Below are positions 39,001-51,000 of a stretch of DNA of 64,000 bases, in pieces. Numbering within the stretch: position 1 is the first letter of the stretch; every line of letters starts with the position of its first letter. The stretch is from Sphaerolaimus hirsutus. Taxonomy: Eukaryota > Nematoda > Chromadorea > Monhysterida > Sphaerolaimidae. Below the pieces are notes generated by a model. It searched no databases, was not told where the DNA came from, and worked only from the letters and a program-made list of their open reading frames with translations. The DNA lies in NCBI GenBank assembly GCA_964036195.1, contig OZ038456.1, positions 15,934,001 through 15,998,000 on the forward strand. Reading direction: 5' to 3'. A program made the position numbers and the translations under genes.

Positions 39001-42000
39001 AAAATCATATTTAGTAAGGGCCATTTGAATTGATAGCCATTGTACTGACCATCATCTGTTGGCATATAGTTATTTATAGTGCCACACAGTTCATCTGTCT
39101 ACCCAATTTATCCTTATGAAAATTTGTGGCAGTGAGCTTTTTAAGAAAGTAAGTTATGCTGTGATAAAAATTTTGAAATGGCCACCACAACCCACATTCA
39201 TCAGAGTGTAACACAATTAGATGTTTCACATTGTTCCTAGATCAGTCTGTTAGAAGAAACATGGTTCTGCTATATAATTATTACCTGATTCCACATGCAG
39301 AGAATCCTGATGTTGTTCTCTTTCACCTCTATCTTGGTGGGTGTGCAATACCTGCGTGCTAGACTTTTTAGTAGTGGATAATTGTGGCTGTGTTGCAAGT
39401 GCATCACCACTAAAATCAGGCTTTGTGGTGCTGGGTGACACTTTCACAACAGTTAAGTTTCTAATTTCATCAATGTCGTCAGAAATAAGACTATTTGCTT
39501 TTTCAGCACCTCCAACATCTACCTCAAATTTATCACTTGACTCAATACTTTTTGAAGTATCTTGTACTGGTTTTGCCACAACTGGTTTCTCTCTCTCGAC
39601 CAATTTCTGTAAAATAAATTTACTCGCTACATCACCAAATTGTAAAATCCATTTTTCCTCAAAACACCCCCATTTATTTTTTTCAGTACTAATTTTGAGT
39701 TGATATTTTGAAGGGACTTACTCACACCAATTTTTTTTCAGATTTCATGAAATTAATAGTGTGGAATACTCTTTTATATACCCAAAACTGCTAACATGTC
39801 CCAAAATTGGAATTCATAGTGCAGGATATTATTTTACGTACCCAGTACTGCTAATGTGACCAAATGAGAAATATTGGCACATATCAACATTACATTGCTA
39901 TGCAAACTAGCATACATGTAGCTGTGACACAAACCGGCACCAATAAACAGATCATGTACATTGCATAAATGATGTACATCATTCCAGAAAGGTGTATTTC
40001 ATGATATACTTATTTTCCCTCAACTCACTGAGACCTGGAGGTATTTCACAGAAGGGAGGGGGGGTATTTTTGAGGAAATACGGTTGATGGTATCAAACCA
40101 TCCTTGACTATAAGTGGTACATCTATAACCTTGGTTGAGTCATCATCCAATGTCACTGGTTTTGCATCTGTTACCACAGATGTTTCATCTTTCCTTGATG
40201 ATGGTTGTTCTGTTTTCTCAGCTGTTGGCAATTTCACTTTCAGCTTATCAGCATCTGGTTCCATTGTTTCACTTTGCATCATTGCAGCACCAGGTTCTTC
40301 TGCACCACCATCTGTCTTTGTGGTAGGTGGTTTTGAACCATCCTTTGCTGCTGGCTTTGCATCTTTCACTTTAGATGTGTCATCTTTCTTTGATGCTGGT
40401 TTTACAGTTTTCTCAGCTGTTGGCAATTTCACTTTCAGCTTATCAGCATCTGGTTCCAATGTTTCACTTTTCATCACTGCAGCACCAGTCCCTTCTGCAC
40501 CACTATCTATTTTTGTGCTAGGTGGCTTCGAACCATCCCTTGCTGCTGGCTTTGCATCTTTCACTTTAGATGTATCATCTTTCTTTGATGCTGGTTTTAC
40601 AGTTATCTCAGCTGTTGGCAATTTCACTTTCAGCTTATCAGCATCTGGTTCCAATGTTTCACTTTGCATCATTGCAGCACCAGGTTCTTCTGCACCACCA
40701 TCTGTCTTTGTGGTAGGTGGTTTTGAACCATCCTTTGCTGCTGGCTTTGCATCTTTCACTTTAGATGTGTCATCTTTCTTTGATGCTGGTTTTACAGTTT
40801 TCTCAGCTGTTGGCAATTTCACTTTCAGCTTATCAGCATCTGGTTCCATTGTTTCACTTTGAATCATTGCAGCACCAGGTCCTTCTGCTCCACCATCTAT
40901 TTTTGTGCTAGGTGGCTTTGAACCATCCTTTGTTGCTGGCTTAGCATCTTTCACTTTAGATGTATCATCTTCTTTTGATGTTGGTTTTTCTGTTGTCTCA
41001 GCTGTTGGCAATTTCACTTTCAGCTTATCAGCATCTGGTTCCATTGTTTCACTTTGCATCATTGCAGCACCAGGTTCTTCTGCACCACCATCTGTCTTTG
41101 TGGTAGGTGGTTTTGAACCATCCTTTGCTGCTGGCTTTGCATCTTTCACTTTAGATGTATCATCTTTCTTTGATGCTGGTTTTACAGTTTTCTCAGCTGT
41201 TGGCAATTTCACTTTCAGCTTATCAGCATCTGGTTCCAATGTTTCACTTTTCATCACTGCAGCACCAGTCTCTTCTGCACCACCATCTATTTTTGTGCTA
41301 GGTGGCTTCGAACCATCCTTTGTTGCTGGCTGAGCATCTTTCACTTTAGTTGTATCATGGTCCTTTGATGCTGGTTTTTCTGTTGTCTCAGCTGTTGGCA
41401 ATTTCACTTTCAGCTTATCAGCATCTGGTTCCAATGTTTCACTTTTCATCACTGCATCACCAGTCTCTTCTGCACCACCATCTATTTTTGTGGTAGGTGG
41501 TTTTGAACCATCCTTTGCTGCTTGCTTTGCATCTTTCACTTTAGATGTATCATCTTTCTTTGATGCTGGTTTTACAGTTTTCTCAGCTGTTGGCAATTTC
41601 ACTTTCAGCTTATCAGCATCTGGTTCCATTGTTTCACTTTGCATCATTGCAGCACCAGGTTCTTCTGCACCAGCATCTATTTTTGTGCTAGGTGGCTTCG
41701 AACCATCCTTTGCTGCTGGCTTTGCATCTTTCACTTTACTTGTATCATCTTCCTTTGATGCTGGTTTTACAGTTTTCTCAGCTGTTGGCAATTTCACTTT
41801 CAGCTTATCAGCATCTGGTTCCATTGTTTCACTTTGCATCATTGCAGCACCAGTTTCTTCTGCACCACCATCTGTCTTTGTGGTAGGTGGTTTTGAACCA
41901 TCCTTTGCTGCTGGCTTTGCATCTTTCACTTTAGATGTATCATCTTTCTTTGATGCTGGTTTTACAGTTTTCTCAGCTGTTGGCAATTTCACTTTCAGCT

Positions 42001-45000
42001 TATCAGCATCTGGTTCCAATGTTTCACTTTTCATCACTGCAGCACCAGTCTCTTCTGCACCATCATCTATTTTTGTGCTAGGTGGCTTCGAACCATCCTT
42101 TGTTGCTGGCTGAGCATCTTTCACTTTAGTTGTATCATGGTCCTTTGATGCTGGTTTTTCTGTTGTCTCAGCTGTTGGCAATTTCACTTTCAGCTTATCA
42201 GCATCTGGTTCCATTGTTTCACTTTGCATCATTGCAGCACCAGGTTCTTCTGCACCACCATCTGTCTTTGTGGTAGGTGGTTTTGAACCATCCTTTGCTG
42301 CTTGCTTTGCATCTTTCACTTTAGATGTATCATCTTTCTTTGATGCTGGTTTTACAGTTTTCTCAGCTGTTGGCAATTTCACTTTCAGCTTATCAGCATC
42401 TGGTTCCATTGTTTCACTTTGCATCATTGCAGCACCAGGTTCTTCTGCACCAGCATCTATTTTGGTGCTAGGTGGCTTCGAACCATCCTTTGCTGCTGGC
42501 TTTGCATCTTTCACTTTACTTGTATCATCTTCCTTTGATGCTGGTTTTACAGTTTTCTCAGTTGTTGGCAATTTCACTTTCAGCTTATCAGCATCTGGTT
42601 CCATTGTTTCACTTTGCATAATTGCAGCACCAGGTTCTTCTGCACCACCATCTATTTTTGTGCTAGGTGGCTTTGAACCATCCTTTGTTGCTGGCTTAGC
42701 ATCTTTCACTTTAGATGTATCATCTTCCTTTGATGCTGGTTTTTCTGTTGTCTCAACTGTTGGCAATTTCACTTTCAGCTTATCAGCATCTGGTTCCACT
42801 GTTTCACTTTGAATCATTGCAGCACCAGGTCCTTCTGCTCCATCATCTATTTTTGTGCTAGGTGGCTTTGAACCATCCTTTGTTGCTGGCTTAGCATCTT
42901 TCACTTTAGATGTATCATCTTCTTTTGATGTTGGTTTTTCTGTTGTCTCAGCTGTTGGCAATTTCACTTTCAGCTTATCAGCATCTGGTTCCATTGTTTC
43001 ACTTTGCATCATTGCAGCACCAGGTTCTTCTGCACCACCATCTGTCTTTGTGGTAGGTGGTTTTGAACCATCCTTTTCTGCTGGCTTTGCATCTTTCACT
43101 TTAGATGTATCATCTTTCTTTGATGCTGGTTTTACAGTTTTCTCAGCTGTTGGCAATTTCACTTTCAGCTTATCAGCATCTGGTTCCAATGTTTCACTTT
43201 TCATCACTGCAGCACCAGTCTCTTCTGCACCACCATCTATTTTTGTGCTAGGTGGCTTCGAACCATCCTTTGTTGCTGGCTGAGCATCTTTCACTTTAGT
43301 TGTATTATGGTCCTTTGATGCTGGTTTTTCTGTTGTCTCAGCTGTTGGCAATTTCACTTTCAGCTTATCAGCATCTGGTTCCATTGTTTCACTTTGCATC
43401 ATTGCAGCAACAGGTTCTTCTGCACCAGCATCTATTTTTGTGCTAGGTGGCTTCGAACCATCCTTTGCTGCTGGCTTTGCATCTTTCACTTTACTTGTAT
43501 CATCTTCCTTTGATGCTGGTTTTACAGTTTTCTCAGCTGTTGGCAATTTCACTTTCAGCTTATCAGCATCTGGTTCCATTGTTTCACTTTGCATAATTGC
43601 AGCACCAGGTTCTTCTGCACCACCATCTATTTTTGTGCTAGGTGGCTTTGAACCATCCTTTGTTGCTGGCTTAGCATCTTTCACTTTAGATGTATCATCT
43701 TCCTTTGATGCTGGTTTTTTTGTTGTCTCAGCTGTTGGCAATTTCACTTTCAGCTTATCAGCATCTGGTTCCATTGTTTCACTTTGAATCGTTGCAGCAC
43801 CAGGTCCTTCTGCTCCATCATCTATTTTTGTGCTAGGTGGCTTTGAACCATCCTTTGTTGCTGGCTTAGCATCTTTCACTTTAGATGTATCATCTTCCTT
43901 TGATGCTGGTTTTTCTGTTGTCTCAGCTGTTGGCAATTTCACTTTCAGCTTATCAGCATCTGGTTCCATTGTTTCACTTTGCATCATTGCAGCACCAGGT
44001 TCTTCTGCACCACCATCTGTCTTTGTGGTAGGTGGTTTTGAACCATCCTTTTCTGCTGGCTTTGCATCTTTCACTTTAGATGTATCATCTTTCTTTGATG
44101 CTGGTTTTACAGTTTTCTCAGCTGTTGGCAATTTCACTTTCAGCTTATCAGCATCTGGTTCCAATGTTTCACTTTTCATCACTGCAGCACCAGTCTCTTC
44201 TGCACCACCATCTATTTTTGTGCTAGGTGGCTTCGAACCATCCTTTGTTGCTGGCTGAGCATCTTTCACTTTAGTTGTATCATGGTCCTTTGATGCTGGT
44301 TTTTCTGTTGTCTCAGCTGTTGGCAATTTCACTTTCAGCTTATCAGCATCTGGTTCCATTGTTTCACTTTGCATCATTGCAGCACCAGGTTCTTCTGCAC
44401 CAGCATCTATTTTTGTGCTAGGTGGCTTCGAACCATCCTTTGCTGCTGGCTTTGCATCTTTCACTTTACTTGTATCATCTTCCTTTGATGCTGGTTTTAC
44501 AGTTTTCTCAGCTGTTGGCAATTTCACTTTCAGCTTATCAGCATCTGGTTCCATTGTTTCACTGTGCATAATTGCAGCACCAGGTTCTTCTGCACCACCA
44601 TCTATTTTTGTGCTAGGTGGCTTTGAACCATCCTTTGTTGCTGGCTTAGCATCTTTCACTTTAGATGTATCATCTTCCTTTGATGCTGGTTTTTCTGTTG
44701 TCTCAGCTGTTGGCAATTTCACTTTCAGCTTATCAGCATCTGGTTCCATTGTTTCACTTTGAATCATTGCAGCACCAGGTCCTTCTGCTCCATCATCTAT
44801 TTTTGTGCTAGGTGGCTTTGAACCATCCTTTGTTGCTGGCTTAGCATCTTTCACTTTAGATGTATCATCTTCTTTTGATGTTGGTTTTTCTGTTGTCTCA
44901 GCTGTTGGCAATTTCACTTTCAGCTTATCAGCATCTGGTTCCATTGTTTCACTTTGCATCATTGCAGCACCAGGTTCTTCTGCACCACCATCTGTCTTTG

Positions 45001-48000
45001 TGGTAGGTGGTTTTGAACCATCCTTTTCTGCTGGCTTTGCATCTTTCACTTTAGATGTATCATCTTTCTTTGATGCTGGTTTTACAGTTTTCTCAGCTGT
45101 TGGCAATTTCACTTTCAGCTTATCAGCATCTGGTTCCAATGTTTCACTTTTCATCACTGCAGCACCAGTCTCTTCTGCACCACCATCTATTTTTGTGCTA
45201 AGTGGCTTCGAACCATCCTTTGTTGCTGGCTGAGCATCTTTCACTTTAGTTGTATCATGGTCCTTTGATGCTGGTTTTTCTGTTGTCTCAGCTGTTGGCA
45301 ATTTCACTTTCAGCTTATCAGCATCTGGTTCCATTGTTTCACTTTGCATCATTGCAGCACCAGGTTCTTCTGCACCACCATCTGTCTTTGTGGTAGGTGG
45401 TTTTGAACCATCCTTTGCTGCTTGCTTTGCATCTTTCACTTTAGATGTATCATCTTTCTTTGATGCTGGTTTTACAGTTTTCTCAGCTGTTGGCAATTTC
45501 ACTTTCAGCTTATCAGCATCTGGTTCCATTGTTTCACTTTGCATAATTGCAGCACCAGGTTCTTCTGCACCACCATCTATTTTTGTGCTAGGTGGCTTCG
45601 AACCATCCTTTGTTGCTGGCTGAGCATCTTTCACTTTAGTTGTATCATCTTCCTTTGATGCTGGTTTTTTTGTTGTCTCAGCTGTTGGCAATTTCACTTT
45701 CAGCTTATCAGCATATGGTTCCAATGTTTCACTTTTCATCACTGCAGCACCAGTCTCTTCTGCACCACCATCTATTTTTGTGCTAGGTGGCTTCGAACCA
45801 TCCTTTGTTGCTGGCTGAGCATCTTTCACTTTAGTTGTATCATCTTCCTTTGATGCTGGTTTTTTTGTTGTCTCAGCTGTTGGCAATTTCACTTTCAGCT
45901 TATCAGCATCTGGTTCCATTGTTTCACTTTGCATCATTGCAGCACCAGGTTCTTCTGCACCACCATCTGTCTTTGTGGTAGGTGGTTTTGAACCATCCTT
46001 TGCTGCTTGCTTTGCATCTTTCACTTTAGATGTATCATCTTTCTTTGATGCTGGTTTTACAGTTTTCTCAGCTGTTGGCAATTTCACTTTCAGCTTATCA
46101 GCATCTGGTTCCAATGTTTCACTTTTCATCACTGCAGCACCAGTCTCTTCTGCACCACCATCTATTTTTGTGCTAAGTGGCTTCGAACCATCCTTTGTTG
46201 CTGGCTGAGCATCTTTCACTTTAGTTGTATCATGGTCCTTTGATGCTGGTTTTTCTGTTGTCTCAGCTGTTGGCAATTTCACTTTCAGCTTATCAGCATT
46301 TGGTTCCATTGTTTCACTTTGCATCATTGCAGCACCAGGTTCTTCTGCACCACCATCTGTCTTTGTGGTAGGTGGTTTTGAACCATCCTTTGCTGCTTGC
46401 TTTGCATCTTTCACTTTAGATGTATCATCTTTCTTTGATGCTGGTTTTACAGTTTTCTCAGCTGTTGGCAATTTCACTTTCAGCTTATCAGCATCTGGTT
46501 CCATTGTTTCACTTTGCATAATTGCAGCACCAGGTTCTTCTGCACCACCATCTATTTTTGTGCTAGGTGGCTTCGAACCATCCTTTGTTGCTGGCTGAGC
46601 ATCTTTCACTTTAGTTGTATCATCTTCCTTTGATGCTGGTTTTTTTGTTGTCTCAGCTGTTGGCAATTTCACTTTCAGCTTATCAGCATATGGTTCCAAT
46701 GTTTCACTTTTCATCACTGCAGCACCAGTCTCTTCTGCACCACCATCTATTTTTGTGCTAGGTGGCTTCGAACCATCCTTTGTTGCTGGCTGAGCATCTT
46801 TCACTTTAGTTGTATCATGGTCCTTTGATGCTGGTTTTTCTGTTGTCTCAGCTGTTGGCAATTTCACTTTCAGCTTATCAGCATCTGGTTCCATTGTTTC
46901 ACTTTGCATCATTGCAGCACCAGGTTCTTCTGCACCACCATCTGTCTTTGTGGTAGGTGGTTTTGAACCATCCTTTGCTGCTTGCTTTGCATCTTTCACT
47001 TTAGATGTATCATCTTTCTTTGATGCTGGTTTTACAGTTTTCTCAGCTGTTGGCAATTTCACTTTCAGCTTATCAGCATCTGGTTCCATTGTTTCACTTT
47101 GCATAATTGCAGCACCAGGTTCTTCTGCACCACCATCTATTTTTGTGCTAGGTGGCTTCGAACCATCCTTTGTTGCTGGCTGAGCATCTTTCACTTTAGT
47201 TGTATCATCTTCCTTTGATGCTGGTTTTTTTGTTGTCTCAGCTGTTGGCAATTTCACTTTCAGCTTATCAGCATATGGTTCCAATGTTTCACTTTTCATC
47301 ACTGCAGCACCAGTCTCTTCTGCACCACCATCTATTTTTGTGCTAGGTGGCTTCGAACCATCCTTTGTTGCTGGCTGAGCATCTTTCACTTTAGTTGTAT
47401 CATCTTCCTTTGATGCTGGTTTTTCTGTTGTCTCAGCTGTTGGCAATTTCACTTTCAGCTTATCAGCATCTGGTTCCATTGTTCCACTTTGCATCATTGC
47501 AGCACCAGGTTCTTCTGCACCACCATCTGTCTTTGTGGTAGGTGGTTTTGAACCATCCTTTGCTGCTTGCTTTGCATCTTTCACTTTAGATGTATCATCT
47601 TTCTTTGATGCTGGTTTTACAGGTTTCTCAGCTGTTGGCAATTTCACTTTCAGCTTATCAGCATCTGGTTCCATTGTTTCACTTTGCATCATTGCAGCAC
47701 CAGTTTCTTCTGCACCACCATCTGTCTTTGTGGTAGGTGGTTTTGAACCATCCTTTGCTGCTGGCTTTGCATCTTTCACTTTAGATGTATCATCTTTCTT
47801 TGATGCTGGTTTTACAGTTTTTTCAGCTGTTGGCAATTTCACTTTAAGCTTATCAGCATCTGGTTCCATTGTTTCACTTTGCATCATTGCAGCACCAGGT
47901 TCTTCTGCACCACCATCTATTTTTGTGCTAGGTGGCTTCAAACCATCCTTTGTTGCTGGCTGAGCATCTTTCACTTTGGATGTATCATCTTCCTTTGATG

Positions 48001-51000
48001 CTGGTTTTTCTGTTTTCTCAGGTGTTGGCAATTTCACTTTCAGCTTATCAGCATCTGGTTCCATTGTTTCACTTTGCATCATTGCAGCACCAGGTTCTTC
48101 TGCACCACCATTTGTCTTTGTGGTAGGTGGTTTTGAACCATCCTTTGCTGCTGGCTTTGCATCTTTCACTTTAGATGTATCATCTTTCTTTGATGCTGGT
48201 TTTACAGTTTTCTCAGCTGTTGGCAATTTCACTTTCAGCTTATCAGCATCTGGTTCCATTGTTTCACTTTGCATCATTGCAGCACCAGGTTCTTCTGCAC
48301 CACCATCTGTCTTTGTGGTAGGTGGTTTTGAACCATCCTTTGCTGCTTGCTTTGCATCTTTCACTTTAGATGTATCATCTTTCTTTGATGCTGGTTTTAC
48401 AGTTTTCTCAGCTGTTGGCAATTTCACTTTCAGCTTATCAGCATCTGGTTCCATTGTTTCACTTTGCATCATTGCAGCACCAGGTTCTTCTGCACCACCA
48501 TCTGTCTTTGTGGTAGGTGGCTTCGAACCATCCTTTGCTGCTGGCTTTGCATCTTTCACTTTAGATGTATCATCTTTCTTTGATGCTGGTTTTACAGTTT
48601 TCTCAGCTGTTGGCAATTTCACTTTCAGCTTATCAGCATCTGGTTCCAATGTTTCACTTTTCATCACTGCAGCACCAGTCTCTTCTGCACCACCATCTAT
48701 TTTTGTGCTAGGTGGCTTCGAACCATCCTTTGTTGCTGGCTGAGCATCTTTCACTTTGGATCTATAATCTTCCTTTGATGCTGGTTTTTCTGTTGTCTCA
48801 GCTGTTGGCAATTTCACTTTCAGCTTATCAGCATCTGGTTCCATTGTTTCACTTTGAATCATTGCAGCACCAGTTCCTTCTGCTCCACCATCTATTTTTG
48901 TGCTTGGTGGCTTTGAACCATCCTTTGTTGCTGGCTCATCTTTCACTTTGGATGTATCATCTTCCTTTGATGCTGGTTTTTCTGTTGTCTTAGCTGTTGG
49001 CAATTTCACTTTCAGCTTATCAGCATCTGGGTCCATTGTTTCACTTTGCATCATTGCAGCACCAGGTTCTTCTGCACCACCATCTGTCTTTGTGGTAGGT
49101 GGTTTTGAACCATCCTTTGCTGCTGGCTTTGCATCTTTCACTTTAGATGTATCATCTTTCTTTGATGCTGGTTTTACAGTTTTCTCAGCTGTTGGCAATT
49201 TCACTTTCAGCTTATCAGCATCTGGTTCCATTGTTTCACTTTGCATCATTGCAGCACCAGGTTCTTCTGCACCACCATCTGTCTTTGTGGTAGGTGGTTT
49301 TGAACCATCCTTTGCTGTGGGCTTTGCATCTTTCACTTTAGATGTATCATCTTTCTTTGATGCTGGTTTTACAGTTTTCTCAGCTGTTGGCAATTTCACT
49401 TTCAGCTTATCAGCATCTGGTTCCATTGTTTCACTTTGCATCATTGCAGCACCATGTTCTTCTGCACCACCATCTGTCTTTGTGGTAGGTGGTTTTGAAC
49501 CATCCTTTGCTGCTGGCTTTGCATCTTTCACTTTAGATGTATCATCTTTCTTTGATGCTGGTTTTACAGTTTTCTCAGCTGTTGGCAATTTCACTTTCAG
49601 CTTATCAGCATCTGGTTCCATTGTTTCACTTTGCATCATTGCATCACCAGGTTCTTCTGCACCACCATCTATTTTTTTGCTAGGTGGCTTTGAACCATCA
49701 TTTGTTGCTGGCTGAGCATCTTTCACTTTAGATGTATCATCTTGCTTTGATGCTGGTTTTTCTGTTGTCTCAGCTGTTGGCAATTTCACTTTCAGCTTAT
49801 CAGCATCTGGTTCCATCGTTTCACTTTGCATCATTGCAGCACCAGGTTCTTCTGCACCACCATCTGTCTTTGCAGTAGGTAGTTTCGAACCATCCTTTGC
49901 TGCTGCCTTAGCATCTTTCACTTTAGATGTATCATCTTTCTTTGATGCTGGTTTTTCTATTGTCTCAGCTGTTGGCAATTTCACTTTCAGCTTATCAGCA
50001 TCTGGTTCCAATGTTTCACTTTTCATCACTGCAGCACCAGTCTCTTCTGCACCACCATCTGTTTTTGTGGTAGGTGGCCTTGAACCATCCTTTGTTGCTG
50101 GCTTAGCATCTTTCACTTTAGATGTATCATCTTCCTTTGATGTAAGTTTTTCTGTTGTCTCAGCTGTTGGCAATTTCACTTTCAGCTTATCAGCATCTGG
50201 TTCCATTGTTTCACTTTGAATCATTGCAGCACCAGGTCCTTCTGCTCCACTATCTATTTTTGTGCTAGGTGGCTTCGAACCATCCTTTGTTGCTGGCTTA
50301 GCATCTTTCACTTGAGATGTATCATCTTCCTTTGATGTTGGTTTTTCTGTTGTCTCAGCTGTTGGCAATTTCACTTTCAGCTTATCAGCATCTGGTTCCA
50401 ATGTTTCACTTTTCATCACTGCAGCACCAGTCTCTTCTGCACCACCATCTGTTTTTGTGGTAGGTGGCCTTGAACCATCCTTTGTTGCTGGCTTAGCATC
50501 TTTCACTTTAGATGTATCATCTTCCTTTGATGTTAGTTTTTCTGTTGTCTCAGCTGTTGGCAATTTCACTTTCAGCTTATCAGCATCTGGTTCCATTGTT
50601 TCACTTTGAATCATTGCAGCACCAGGTTCTTCTGCACCACCATCTGTCTTTGCAGTAGGTAGTTTCAAACCATCCTTTGCTGCTGCCTTAGCATCTTTCA
50701 CTTTAGATGTATAATCTTTCTTTGATGCTGGTTTTACAGTTTTCTCAGCTGTTGGGAATTTCACTTTCAGCTTATCAGCATCTGGTTCCATTGTTTCACT
50801 TTGCATCATTGCAGCACCAGGTTCTTCTGCACCACCATCTGTCTTTGCAGTAGGTAGTTTCGAACCATCCTTTGCTGCTGCCTTAGCATCTTTCACTTTA
50901 GATGTATCATCTTTATTTGATGCTGGTTTTTCTGTTGTCTCAGCTGTTGGCAACTTCACTTTCAGCTTATCACCATCTGGTTCCATTGTTTCACTTTTCA

